Origin: Nonomuraea coxensis DSM 45129
Lineage (GTDB): Bacteria; Actinomycetota; Actinomycetes; Streptosporangiales; Streptosporangiaceae
Length of the DNA stretch: 64,000 nt
NCBI RefSeq assembly: GCF_019397265.1
Contig: NZ_CP068985.1
Location: 434,001-498,000 of the forward strand
Direction of reading: 5' to 3'
In this document: piece after piece, positions 21,206 through 28,580 of the stretch
Layout of the letters: each line of letters starts with the position of its first letter
Position numbering within the stretch: position 1 is the first letter of the stretch
Program-made: the position numbers and the translations under genes
The notes under the pieces: model-generated
Told to the model about the DNA's origin: nothing
The model's input: the letters and a program-made list of their open reading frames with translations, nothing else
The model's database searches: none

Positions 21206-21987
21206 TCATCCTGAGTAGCGGCCTTCTTCGATGAGCTGCAGGACGAGGATGGCCTGCACGATCGCTGTGGCGCGGTGCGGGCAACAGCGCAGCCGAGTCA
21301 AGACCTTCCAGGTCTTCAGGGTGGCGACGGGCCGTTCCCCGCAGGCGCGGATGCGAGCGTGGGCGCGGTTGACCGAGCGCTGATGGCGCGACAGCGGAGG
21401 CCGCAGCCGATGGCCTTTGAACGGGGTGCGGATGCTGCCGCCCGCGCCTTGATATGCCTTGTCGGCGAAGATCCTCACCCTTGCGGCGGTCAGCGCGTCG
21501 ATCAGGCCGGTGGCGCGGCGGCGGTCAGGTCGTGCGTGGCACCGGGCAGCGCGGGTGAGGCCCACATCAGCCGGCCGGCTGGATCGGCCAGGACCTGCAC
21601 GTTGACGCCGTGGCGTTGGTATTTGCCGGAGTAGTAGGGCCGTTCGTCGGCCAGCCGGTCGATCGGGATCAGGGTGCCGTCCAGGATGGTGCAGGCCAGG
21701 CGGCCGGCGCGTAAGACGGCGGCGTGGACGTCGTCGGCGAGCAGGGCGAGCAGGTCGGTCGCCTCGCGGGCGTAGCGCCAGGCGGTGCTGGTGCCGACGT
21801 GGAAGTCGGCGGCCAGCCGCGCGTAGGTGTCACCGTTGCGCAGGTGGGCCAGGACCAGCAGGGCTTGCCGGGATGGGTCCAGGCGCCGCCATCGGCAGCG
21901 GCGCTCGGAACGCCGGCCGTGGATCAGCTCGGCCAGGCGGATCAGGGTGCGATTGGACAGCGGAATCGCGGCAGGGTATGACAGCAA
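21206..21987 (-). mobile_element. IS5-family-like transposase, frame broken by a -1 shift
   Basis: Two overlapping minus-strand frames make one transposase. The first (21987-21502) holds an N-terminal helix-turn-helix (RLAADFHVGTSTAWRYAREA) and the first catalytic Asp in TILDGTLIPIDR. The second (from about 21525 to 21206) holds the second Asp in IFADKAYQGAGG and the catalytic Glu in CGERPVATLKTWKVL. The frames join by a -1 shift near GCCGCCGCG at about 21516-21530, restoring HDLTAARATGLIDAL as expected for this DDE (DDE_Tnp_4-like) group. The shift may be programmed, as in some IS5 members, or a disabling one-base loss. No convincing terminal inverted repeats or target duplication were identified. 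Confidence 0.8.
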
Positions 21988-22124
21988 CGAGGCTCTCCGG
22001 TAGAGGCATCGGATCTTGGCCGACTGCTGTCTTACCGGGAGCCTCTTCTCATGCCAACCCCTCCCGGCGCCGCGCCCTGCTGACCAGCGCGATCAGGTTG
22101 GAAAAGCCTCACGGGTCTGACGTG

Positions 22125-22685
22125 CTATACGTTACTAGGCTGGTCCTCGGGGATGAGGCCATTGTCCGCCGCCCAGGCTATGAAGTCTCCTGGCCTGAAG
22201 GGGAGGTGATACTCGCTGCTTAGGAGATCATCTGCAAGCTCGGCAACAAGGGGGGCAGTGAGCAAGCCACTCCTAATCGAGGAGCAGAGTAGGGCGAGGG
22301 TAGGGGAGAGCTGGATCCCGTGATCCTCTGCGGCTTTTCGTGCGGCACGGTCGTCTACTACTGCGGTAGCGTCCAAAGTTTGGGCGAGGGCAAGTACACC
22401 GGCTTCCCCTCGGTTCCGCTCGCCGCGCACCAATAACCGGGCGAAATGGGCGTACGCCTTTGTCTCGTCCAACGAGCGAAGCTCGTATTGCTCCACCCAG
22501 GAGGCATCCAAAGCAGCCGCGATTCGGGTATCCCGAGCGGCACCGACCTTGAGCTCAGCCACGACCACATCAGGTATCAATGCCCTGCGGTCGCCCACGA
22601 CTGCCTTCAGGACCCCCAGCCAGTTGTTGATCGCGAAATGGCTCAAAGGCCCCGTGTCGAAGACCAGCGTCTCGATATCGCTCAT
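22125..22685 (-). CDS. PIN-domain protein, probable toxin RNase
   Basis: A 186-residue protein beginning METL-like VFDTGPLSHFAINN, with the first acidic PIN residue in DTGPL. VVVAELK, the RGERNRGEAGVLALAQTL block (conserved Glu) and ATAVVDDRAARK (last Asp pair) complete the PIN active site. This subgroup resembles the DUF3368-type predicted nucleases. It starts 5 bp after the XRE-ImmA gene on the same strand, so the two form an operon like a toxin-antitoxin or regulated-nuclease pair. The target is unknown. GC content is visibly lower than in the nuo block. Confidence 0.75.
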   Translation of the reverse strand: MSDIETLVFDTGPLSHFAINNWLGVLKAVVGDRRALIPDVVVAELKVGAARDTRIAAALDASWVEQYELRSLDETKAYAHFARLLVRGERNRGEAGVLALAQTLDATAVVDDRAARKAAEDHGIQLSPTLALLCSSIRSGLLTAPLVAELADDLLSSEYHLPFRPGDFIAWAADNGLIPEDQPSNV

Positions 22686-22690
22686 GGCGC

Positions 22691-23809
22691 CTACGAGACG
22701 AACTTCCAGATGGAACTCTCTGGCAACTGTGGCACCTCAGGCAAGTCGTCTTCGCTCCACGTGTCAAAGAGGAGGTCAGTGGCCCGCGCCGCAGACACGA
22801 CCGCATTCCGGTAGAGCGTAAGGATTCCCTTGACGTACGGATCCGGCAGGTGGGGTGCTTCGAGCTCCTGTGGCACGACGAGGTTGTGCTCGATGATGTC
22901 GGCCTTCGTCGTGCGGACAGAGCGAATGAAGCCTGCGTCCTTCTGGTCTATGAGTTCCAATTCCACCAGCCGGCGTGCCAGCGTGGACATGTCTACCTGG
23001 TAACCACTGGCCAGCTTGATGGCAGTGGTCCGGAGATCGCTCCCTTCCGCCTTCAGGCAAGACAAGTCCGCCTTCAGGCCATGTTGTGGCAGCAGCAGCG
23101 CCCGCCCGAAGCGATCGAGTCGGGCCTCCCAAACGTCGTCGTTCTGATGCTCCGAGATGCGCCAGTCGATGTTGTACTCGTCTGCGAACAGGTAGTGACC
23201 CAACTCGTGCGCCAAGGCGAGCCGCCGTCTGCCTACACGAAGGCTCCCGTTGACAATCGCCACCCCGCCCTCCTCGAGGAGAATGGAGGCCGCATCGGCG
23301 GCGTCGGCGCCCATGTCGAAGGAGAAGGTGAAGAGACCGAGTTTGGCTACTTCCGTGGAAAGGCTGAGTGCAGGTTTTGCAGGGGCCAAGCCGATCAGCT
23401 TGCGCGCTTCTGCGGCGGCGTCCTCGGCGTCGCTCGCAGAACTAGGGCGATCAAGCACTCGGCTCTTCGGCCATGCCTTAACTGTGCGAGAGGTGACGAA
23501 CTCAACGTTTCTGGCGGCCAGCTCAATCAGTCTGTCGATCGCAGGGCTCACAGCCCCAGGATCCTGAAGATTACGGTGTGAGATGATCGCTTCAGGTGTC
23601 TGGTCGAAGAACCATTCGACCCTCTCACCGACTGCGTCGGCGATTCGGGAAAGCTCCAAGGCGGACACGCGACGGGAGCCGTTCTCGATCTTTGCAAGCG
23701 CAGACCTGTCGAGGGAGATCGTTACTGCCAGCTCTGCCTGAGTGAGGCCTGTTCGTCGGCGTGCGTCCGCGATGCGGCTGCCCAGCTGGTTCTGCTCCTC
23801 CGCATCCAT
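22691..23809 (-). CDS. XRE regulator fused to ImmA/IrrE zinc-peptidase domain
   Basis: A 372-residue protein. Residues ~8-64 form an XRE helix-turn-helix (RIADARRRTGLTQAELAV then LDRSALAKIENGSRRVSALE). The COG2856 metallopeptidase domain carries the zinc motif RRRLALAHELGHYLFADE near residue 200. A C-terminal region of ~130 residues has no motif I recognise. Such proteins pair with toxins or cleave repressors in mobile elements; here it is first in an operon with a PIN protein and is the likely antitoxin/regulator. The ATG lies 8 nt after a perfect TATAAT, suggesting a leaderless mRNA. Confidence 0.82.
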   Translation of the reverse strand: MDAEEQNQLGSRIADARRRTGLTQAELAVTISLDRSALAKIENGSRRVSALELSRIADAVGERVEWFFDQTPEAIISHRNLQDPGAVSPAIDRLIELAARNVEFVTSRTVKAWPKSRVLDRPSSASDAEDAAAEARKLIGLAPAKPALSLSTEVAKLGLFTFSFDMGADAADAASILLEEGGVAIVNGSLRVGRRRLALAHELGHYLFADEYNIDWRISEHQNDDVWEARLDRFGRALLLPQHGLKADLSCLKAEGSDLRTTAIKLASGYQVDMSTLARRLVELELIDQKDAGFIRSVRTTKADIIEHNLVVPQELEAPHLPDPYVKGILTLYRNAVVSAARATDLLFDTWSEDDLPEVPQLPESSIWKFVS

Positions 23810-23816
23810 GTGTGCG

Positions 23817-23847
23817 ATTATAGAACATGCATGGCTTCGGCCTGCAA
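23817..23847 (-). promoter_or_regulatory. Promoter of the XRE-ImmA/PIN operon
   Basis: On the minus strand TATAAT (23817-23822) is a perfect -10. TTGCAG (23842-23847) is a possible -35 with 19-bp spacing. The start codon (23809) is 8 nt beyond the -10, so transcription would begin at or next to the ATG. ATGCATG and ACATGTG words flanking the -10 could be half-sites for the XRE protein. Such a consensus -10 stands out from the surrounding GC-rich DNA. Confidence 0.55.
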
Positions 23848-23913
23848 GCGTGTCCTCCTATGTGGGTCGCCAAGATGCTGTCAAGTCACGAATCTTGCAG
23901 TCTGATCATTCTG

Positions 23914-24026
23914 TTGCCTGAGGTGAAGCACTACCACCAGCAATATCTTTTTAAAGTTCCCAATGGGTACTGCGGCGTCGGCGGGACCGGAGTCGCTTGT
24001 CCAGTGGGCCTGACGTCCGGTGACGC
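23914..24026 (+). repeat. msrA 3'-end repeat, copy 2, with shared left arm
   Basis: Positions 23931-24026 align without gaps to msrA copy 1 (79/96 identical). The translation differs at only two of 32 residues (Tyr to Phe, Ile to Val), so most changes are synonymous. The stop is lost: the frame continues DAREAM. The preceding 17 bp (TTGCCTGAGGTGAAGCA) match those before copy 3 at 14/17 but match msrA poorly. It has no msrA 5' part and is not a working gene. The 278-bp interval between the XRE-ImmA start and the next gene is made up of this repeat plus two promoter regions. Confidence 0.88.
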
Positions 24027-24060
24027 GCGTGAGGCGATGCTTGGGCGGGGGGCTGCGATT

Positions 24061-24080
24061 CTATACAGAAACATGTACAG
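24061..24080. promoter_or_regulatory. Putative autoregulatory operator of the Phd/RelE-type module
   Basis: Inverted repeat CTATACA-GAAACA-TGTACAG with 6 of 7 arm positions paired. It contains a TATACA (24062-24067) and overlaps a TACAGT (24076-24081), either of which could be a -10 for the antitoxin ATG at 24088. Position and symmetry fit autoregulation by a Phd-type antitoxin dimer; no binding evidence exists. Confidence 0.4.
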
Positions 24081-24087
24081 TCGATGC

Positions 24088-24396
24088 ATGACTGTTCTGC
24101 ACGACCCTACTGAGCTGACCGTCACAGAGGCGGCCCAGCGAGGCGTTGCCCGCCTGGTGGCTGATGCGGAGCAGGGGACCGATCTGGTGGTCACCCGTCG
24201 GCATCAGCCAGTGGCGGCCGTGGTGAGTATTCGTCGGCTCCATGAGCTTGAGGAAGCGGCGGCTGATCTGCGTGATCTGGCGCTTGTGCTTGCCCGGTCG
24301 GTCACGGACACGGGCGAGCGGGTCTCGCTCGATGAGGTGCTCGCCGCTTTCGGGCATACTCGCGAGTCTCTGGCCGTCATCCCGGACGACGAGTGA
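24088..24396 (+). CDS. Phd/YefM-family antitoxin
   Basis: A 102-residue protein with the Phd/YefM N-terminal fold: [20 protein letters not shown], then [18 protein letters not shown]. This is the canonical TEAR..L..lv..a..g..v.vtrhGkpvAvlvs pattern, which makes a DNA-binding dimer. The C-terminal helix region would wrap the toxin. The ATG at 24088 is chosen over in-frame codons upstream because those run back through the msrA repeat. It is 3 bp before the toxin gene. Confidence 0.82.
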   Translation: MTVLHDPTELTVTEAAQRGVARLVADAEQGTDLVVTRRHQPVAAVVSIRRLHELEEAAADLRDLALVLARSVTDTGERVSLDEVLAAFGHTRESLAVIPDDE

Positions 24397-24399
24397 TTC

Positions 24400-24918
24400 G
24401 TGTCCGACGTCGTCTTCACTGCGCCAGCGGTTGATGACCTCCGGCGCATCGGCCCAGATGCGGTGCCCAAGGTACTCAAGAAGATCCTTCTCCTGCTGGA
24501 GAATCCCGAGGCCGGCTACCCGCTCAGCGGGGAACTGACCGGTTTCCGGAAGCTTGTGGTCGGTCGCAACACCTGGCGTGTTGTCTACCGCATCACCGAG
24601 GACAAGTCGGTGGAGATCTGTGAAGTGTGGGCCGTCGGTGAGCGAGCCGACGCGGAAGTCTACGCTGAGGCGACGGCGAGGGTTCGCGAGGCGGGGGCCG
24701 ACCGTCCGGAGATTGTCCAACTCGGCCAGGTGATCGAGCGTCTTGGCACGCTTGCCGATCACATTCGGGTGGAGAAAGCGCCCCCTAGAGAACCGGTTCC
24801 AGATTGGCTCGCGGACCGGCTGATCCACACAGTGGGGATGGCTCGCGAGGATGTTGCCGCTCTTGATCTCCAAGAGGCCGTCGATCTGTGGGCTGAGTAC
24901 CGGTCGAAGCCCCGTTAG
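24400..24918 (+). CDS. RelE/ParE-superfamily toxin with C-terminal extension
   Basis: A 172-residue protein starting at GTG. The first ~85 residues match the RelE/ParE fold: [49 protein letters not shown] and [17 protein letters not shown]. Another ~85 mostly helical residues follow (including a [22 protein letters not shown] segment), nearly doubling the usual size. It pairs with the Phd-type gene just upstream. It probably cleaves mRNA on ribosomes or acts on gyrase; the subfamily cannot be settled here. Confidence 0.78.
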   Translation: MSDVVFTAPAVDDLRRIGPDAVPKVLKKILLLLENPEAGYPLSGELTGFRKLVVGRNTWRVVYRITEDKSVEICEVWAVGERADAEVYAEATARVREAGADRPEIVQLGQVIERLGTLADHIRVEKAPPREPVPDWLADRLIHTVGMAREDVAALDLQEAVDLWAEYRSKPR

Positions 24919-24931
24919 GCTGCACAACTTA

Positions 24932-25048
24932 TTGCCTGAAGCGAAGCGCTACCACCAGCAAAATTTGTACAAAGTGCCCAATGGGTACTGCGGCATCGGC
25001 GGTACGGGCGTCGCCTGCCCTGTCGGCCTGACCTCCGGCGAGACCTGA
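24932..25048 (+). repeat. msrA 3'-end repeat, copy 3, with shared left arm
   Basis: Positions 24949-25048 align to msrA copy 1 at 89/100 and end in the same TGA position. The tail reads [20 protein letters not shown]...SGET, three residue changes from msrA. The preceding 17 bp (TTGCCTGAAGCGAAGCG) match the arm before copy 2 at 14/17. Together with copy 2 it bounds the Phd/RelE-type module exactly. Confidence 0.88.
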
Positions 25049-25116
25049 GCGCATCGCTGAGATGTCGACAAGATGTGTCCCGGCTTCCTGGAAAGCCTTG
25101 TCTATGCAATGACGTC

Positions 25117-25323
25117 ATGAGCGTGATGCGCGAGGAACTTCATCACCTGGTGGACCGGCTCCCCGAGGAGAAGGTCGCGCCTCTGCTGCGCTTGGTCAAA
25201 GATCAGCTCGATGAGCCGCCAGCCGTCCGTGACCTGCCATTCATCGGTCTGCTGGCGGCTGAGCCGGATTTTGCCGAACGCAGCGAAGAGATCTTGAAGT
25301 CGGAGGACAATCACTGCCTGTGA
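25117..25323 (+). CDS. Small antitoxin-like protein
   Basis: A 68-residue acidic protein (MSVMREELHHLVDRLPEEKV... LLAAEPDFAERSEEILKSE). The helix-rich N-terminus LHHLVDRLPEEKVAPLLRLV and the C-terminal acidic tail resemble small VapB-like antitoxins of actinobacteria. It overlaps by 4 bp the next gene, which begins with a PIN motif, so it was probably the antitoxin of that PIN toxin. A 10-bp palindrome ATGACGTCAT overlaps its start codon and may be an operator. Confidence 0.65.
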   Translation: MSVMREELHHLVDRLPEEKVAPLLRLVKDQLDEPPAVRDLPFIGLLAAEPDFAERSEEILKSEDNHCL

Positions 25324-25877
25324 TCGTCCTTGACACAGGCCCATTGGTTGCGGCGCTCAACCACGGAGACAAGCATCACGAGGTATGCGCGCGCTTGCTG
25401 AGGACTCACCCTGGTCCGTTGCTGGTCCCCGTCACGTTCTCTGATCTGTCCAGGAACCCCCGGGCCGTCGCAGAGCGTGCGGTACGCCTAGGGCGTGTGC
25501 GTGTAACCCATCGTGACGCTGCCGATTTCTATCTGACTGCGGCAGACCGTGAGGAGGAGCGCGATCGGACGCTGGCAACTGCGTCCCGGCTGTTCCTTGC
25601 CCTGATCAAGCATGATCCCACTGCGCGCGCGCTGGTTCTGGCGATGCCGGACGTCTTTCCCTGGGTGCGTCACCTTTCCCCCGATGAGCTTCGCGCCTTC
25701 ACCTTGGAACTGGTTGAGGCGCTCTCCGATGCGGCCGAGCTGGATGTCGATGCCACTACCCAAGAGGTCATAGCGGGCTGGCGGGCCACTGCCAGAATCA
25801 AGGCAGATCCTGCGCAATACGCCGAGGCTCGTAAGGCCACGAGCGGTGACTTCGGGCCGGTACAGGTCTCCGCGTGA
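25320..25877 (+). CDS. Chimera: PIN N-terminus fused to a Phd-like antitoxin
   Basis: A 185-residue open frame of two unrelated parts. Residues 1-~38 (MIVLDTGPLVAALNHGDKHH...) are a clear VapC-type PIN start with the first catalytic Asp, but the remaining PIN residues are absent. From ~40 on (TFSDLSRNPRAVAERAVRLG, VRVTHRDAADFYLTAADREE) the sequence reads as a Phd-like antitoxin with a long C-terminal domain lacking only its first few residues. The junction is in frame. The nuclease should be dead; whether the antitoxin part still works is open. It overlaps the next gene by 4 bp, as an antitoxin overlaps its toxin. Confidence 0.7.
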   Translation: MIVLDTGPLVAALNHGDKHHEVCARLLRTHPGPLLVPVTFSDLSRNPRAVAERAVRLGRVRVTHRDAADFYLTAADREEERDRTLATASRLFLALIKHDPTARALVLAMPDVFPWVRHLSPDELRAFTLELVEALSDAAELDVDATTQEVIAGWRATARIKADPAQYAEARKATSGDFGPVQVSA

Positions 25878-26323
25878 GCCCGAAGCGTGGAGACCGGGTG
25901 ACGGTGCCGCCTCCTGATGACGAATGGGATGTTCGATTCGGTACCAGCGAGGCTGTGCGGGGTTGGGATGAGCTGTGCCGACACGCCTTATCCAATACAC
26001 GGCGATGCTTCGAAAGTCTGCGGATTGATCCTCGCATCAGCGCGGGTCATGATCGGCAACATCGTCTACGTGGTGACCTTGCGACTCATCGTCACAACGG
26101 CAAGGAGCTGGAGCAGTGGGAGTTCGAGGTCACCAGCGGCGGACGCGTGCGCTACTGCTGCCTTGGCGGGACAGGTGTCGCCTGCCCGGGGCACGGCACC
26201 GAGCACGGCCGCCTGCTGCTTGTCGGCCGGGCCGCCTTCGGGACGCGCGGGTCACGCCGAGGAAGCGGAAGAAAAGTGATTGCCCCGGGCACGGCGGTCA
26301 GGTTGGCTCGGCAGCATGGCTGA
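25874..26323 (+). CDS. RelE-like toxin, C-terminus replaced by msrA-tail sequence
   Basis: A 149-residue open frame. Residues 1-~93 (SPKRGDRVTVPPPDDEWDVR, GWDELCRHALSNTRRCFESL, KELEQWEFEVTSGGRVRYC) resemble the actinobacterial toxins encoded after Phd-like antitoxins with a long C-terminus; these usually end with a short strand after GRVWY. Here RYC is followed by LGGTGVACP, which matches the MsrA tail [12 protein letters not shown], and then by ~45 residues of low-complexity Arg/Gly-rich sequence. The gene therefore seems truncated by recombination with a fourth msrA end. It may be inactive. Confidence 0.6.
   Translation: MSPKRGDRVTVPPPDDEWDVRFGTSEAVRGWDELCRHALSNTRRCFESLRIDPRISAGHDRQHRLRGDLATHRHNGKELEQWEFEVTSGGRVRYCCLGGTGVACPGHGTEHGRLLLVGRAAFGTRGSRRGSGRKVIAPGTAVRLARQHG
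26153..26187 (+). repeat. Partial msrA 3'-end repeat, copy 4
   Basis: This 35-bp stretch beginning TACTGC aligns to copy 3 at 29/35 positions and encodes [12 protein letters not shown] against [12 protein letters not shown] in MsrA. The upstream YHQQ...NG part is missing; the homology starts exactly where the toxin frame also reads TACTGC, suggesting a short-homology junction. The region after CCC does not match msrA. Confidence 0.55.
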
Positions 26324-26855
26324 ACTGCGTACCGATCGCCTCATCCTGCGCCGATGGCGTGCATCCGACCTTGAACCGTGGGCGGCGATGAACGCCGATC
26401 CCGAGGTCCGGGAGCACTTGGGCGACCTGCTGACCCGCGAGCAGAGCGACGCCTCCGTGGCGCGGTTCCAGGCCGAGTTCGACCAGCGAGGCTACGGGTG
26501 GTGGGCGGTCGAGGTGGAGGCCACGGGCGAGTTCGTCGGCTTCGCGGGCTTGGATGACGTGGACGAGCACATGCCGTTCACCGGAGTGGAGATCGGGTGG
26601 CGGCTCGCCCGCTCGGCCTGGGGCCGGGGCTATGCCACCGAGGCCGCGCTGGCCGTCCTGGCCCACGGATTCGACGCTCTTGAGCTTCCCGAGATCCTCG
26701 CCGTCACGACGGCCACCAACCTTCGTTCCCAGGCGGTGATGCGCCGGATCGGCATGACCCGGGACCCGGCCGACGACTTCGACGACCCCACCGAGCCCGA
26801 AGGGCCGCTGCGTCCTAACGTGCTGTATCGCATCGTCCGTGGTGCGAGGAGCTGA
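26316..26855 (+). CDS. GNAT N-acetyltransferase, RimJ/RimL-like
   Basis: A 179-residue acetyltransferase. LRTDRLILRRWRASDLEPW is the usual RimJ-type start; the acetyl-CoA loop is visible as GWRLARSAWGRGYATEAALA, followed by AVTTATNLRSQAVMRRIGM. This subgroup acetylates protein N-termini or small amines; the substrate is unknown. The ATG at 26316 is favoured because residues upstream of MAELRTDR are not family-like. The 3' end overlaps the convergent kinase-like gene by 41 bp. It is the first ordinary gene after the repeat zone. Confidence 0.85.
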   Translation: MAELRTDRLILRRWRASDLEPWAAMNADPEVREHLGDLLTREQSDASVARFQAEFDQRGYGWWAVEVEATGEFVGFAGLDDVDEHMPFTGVEIGWRLARSAWGRGYATEAALAVLAHGFDALELPEILAVTTATNLRSQAVMRRIGMTRDPADDFDDPTEPEGPLRPNVLYRIVRGARS

Positions 26856-27924
26856 CGTTCTCCACTGAGGTCGTCAGGGCGTGCCGTGCGGCGACCTGGC
26901 GGATCTCCTCCAGCGGGTACGGCGTCTTCTTGCTCTCGCTCTGCTGAGCGTGGTAGAAGTCGTTCAGCACGGTGGCCAGCGGGCTGTGCCGCGACAGCAG
27001 GGCCGCGACCCCGCCGGGCACGCCGGTCGGCCGTGCTCCCGCCGCCCATTCCCGCACCAGTTCGCGACGTCCCGGCCAGTCGGCGCCGTGGAAGGTGCCG
27101 GCCAGCCAGTTCACCATGTACGTCAGCGTGTAGGTGCGGTCGAAGGTGAGGTGCCGGCGATAGAAGGCCCGTTCCTCCTCCGACAGGTCGAACCGGGGCG
27201 ACACGGCCTGCCCGAAGTCGGTCAGGTAGAGGCCGCGCCCGTCGGTGAGGACGTTCTTGAAATGCGCGTCGAAGTGCAGGAGGCCGTTCGCGTTCATGAA
27301 GGACACGGCCTCACGCAGCCGCTGGTCCGCCAGGGTGCACGCGCGGTCGGCGTCGCCCGCGCGTACCTGCTCGTCCAGCCACTGGTCCAGGTTGTACGGG
27401 AAGTGCTCCAGGAAGAGCGTCAGGCTCGCCGGCGCCTCCGCCAGCGCTTCGAGGCGGCGGCGTACGCCGGGCGCGCCCTCCCAGAAGGTGACCGCCCGAT
27501 CGATGTCGGCCAGCGGTCCGTACAGCGGGGCCGGCTCGGCGTCGGGCAGCGCCCGCCAGTGGTACAGCAGCGGGAAGCCGGGGGACCGGCTGGTCAGCAC
27601 CCACTCGGTGGTCATCGTGTGCGCGGCCAGTTCGCGCCAGGCGCCGAAGCCGGGGGAGCCGATGCCGTACTGGCAGAAGGGCGGCAGCCCGAACAGGTTG
27701 GCCGTCGAGCGCGGGTGGCGGAGCTCGGGCTCGGTGAGGGGGACCCGTTTGACGAAGACCGGGGTGCCGCCGACCTCGAGCCGCGCGGACGTCCCGCCGA
27801 TGCCGGTGCCGAGGGGCACGGCCTCACGCTGCAGCAGCTCGGCCAGTGCGTGGTCGTCGTGGCGGGCCAGGGCGGTGGAAACGTCGCGATAGGTGGTCAG
27901 CCGCGTGTCCGTCATCATGATCAC
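26815..27924 (-). CDS. Protein kinase-fold phosphotransferase, function unknown
   Basis: A 369-residue protein with kinase-like core motifs: a lysine strand TPVFVKRVPL (~residue 53), a catalytic loop LLHFDAHFKNVLTDG (HFDxxxxN) and a metal-binding YLTDFGQAVS (DFG). The order fits Ser/Thr or small-molecule (aminoglycoside-like) kinases. No transmembrane or sensor part is present. The start could be the first ATG or the ATG three codons in. It stands alone between a GNAT and a DUF1707 gene. Confidence 0.7.
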   Translation of the reverse strand: MIMMTDTRLTTYRDVSTALARHDDHALAELLQREAVPLGTGIGGTSARLEVGGTPVFVKRVPLTEPELRHPRSTANLFGLPPFCQYGIGSPGFGAWRELAAHTMTTEWVLTSRSPGFPLLYHWRALPDAEPAPLYGPLADIDRAVTFWEGAPGVRRRLEALAEAPASLTLFLEHFPYNLDQWLDEQVRAGDADRACTLADQRLREAVSFMNANGLLHFDAHFKNVLTDGRGLYLTDFGQAVSPRFDLSEEERAFYRRHLTFDRTYTLTYMVNWLAGTFHGADWPGRRELVREWAAGARPTGVPGGVAALLSRHSPLATVLNDFYHAQQSESKKTPYPLEEIRQVAARHALTTSVENVSSSHHGRCDTAR

Positions 27925-27969
27925 TTCAGTGGCCGATGACGACCGCGGAGCGCGGCCACGGCGTCGTCC

Positions 27970-28575
27970 TCAGCGCTTGGGCCGTTGTGGCTTGCCGGTC
28001 ACCCCGCCGAACAGCGCCAGGCCCTTCACCACGAGCACCGGCGCCGACGGATCGACGTCCGCGCTGCCGTGTACGTCGAAGCCGCCGAAGATCCCGACGC
28101 CCTCGCTGCGCACCTCCATCCCCTCGGGCACGATGATCTCGGCCCCGCCGAAGATCGCGGTGACCCTGATCTCGACCTCCCTCGCCTCGAACTCGGCGTT
28201 GGTCATGTCGAATCGGACGCCACCGAACAGGGCGAACGCCGCGGTCCTGCGCCGGACGCGCCAGCGGCCCTTGCGCTCGCTGCCGCCGAAGACGGCGATG
28301 ACGTTCTCGGGCGAGGACTCCGTGGCAGGCGCGCCTGAGACGAGGTTCGGGGTCACCGGGTGGCGCTGGTCGATCTGGAGGTCGTGGGTGAGGAGCTGGA
28401 GTTCTCCCACGGTTTTGGCCTGGTAGAGCTTGTCCAGGCGTTCGGAGTACTCCTCGTGGCTCAGCTGGCCGGTGCTCATCGCTTCGCCGAGCACGGCGGC
28501 GAACTGCTCCCTGTTGCTGTCCGAGGCGCGGAGATGGGACAGCTGAGGGTCCCTGGGCGAGGGGCGGTTTTCCAT
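27970..28575 (-). CDS. DUF1707 / LiaF-like C-terminal domain protein
   Basis: A 201-residue protein. Residues ~10-62 form the DUF1707 domain (LRASDSNREQFAAVLGEAM... LSHEEYSERLDKLYQAKTVGEL), common in actinobacterial membrane-stress proteins. The C-terminal half has the repeated IAVFGG, FALFGGVRF, TAIFGGAEIIVPEGMEV and VGIFGGFDVHG strands of the LiaF/DUF2154 cell-wall-stress fold. A TACTAT at 28586-28591 (minus strand) could be the -10, which favours the ATG at 28575 over a GTG three codons earlier that overlaps the upstream frame's stop. Confidence 0.8.
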   Translation of the reverse strand: MENRPSPRDPQLSHLRASDSNREQFAAVLGEAMSTGQLSHEEYSERLDKLYQAKTVGELQLLTHDLQIDQRHPVTPNLVSGAPATESSPENVIAVFGGSERKGRWRVRRRTAAFALFGGVRFDMTNAEFEAREVEIRVTAIFGGAEIIVPEGMEVRSEGVGIFGGFDVHGSADVDPSAPVLVVKGLALFGGVTGKPQRPKR

Positions 28576-28580
28576 ATCAC

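Noticed and set aside
21989..22045. Imperfect inverted repeat GAGGCTC...CCGGTA / TACCGGGAGCCTC as an IS terminal repeat
   Set aside because: Both arms lie on the same side of the transposase, so they cannot be the two ends of the element; at most a hairpin.
21146..22045. Transposition of the IS as the cause of all msrA repeats
   Set aside because: Only the first interval contains the IS, yet the later intervals are bounded by the same repeat.
23827..24087. Long N-terminal extension of the Phd-like antitoxin through the msrA repeat
   Set aside because: The in-frame reading back through copy 2 is accidental; the family N-terminus begins at the ATG at 24088.
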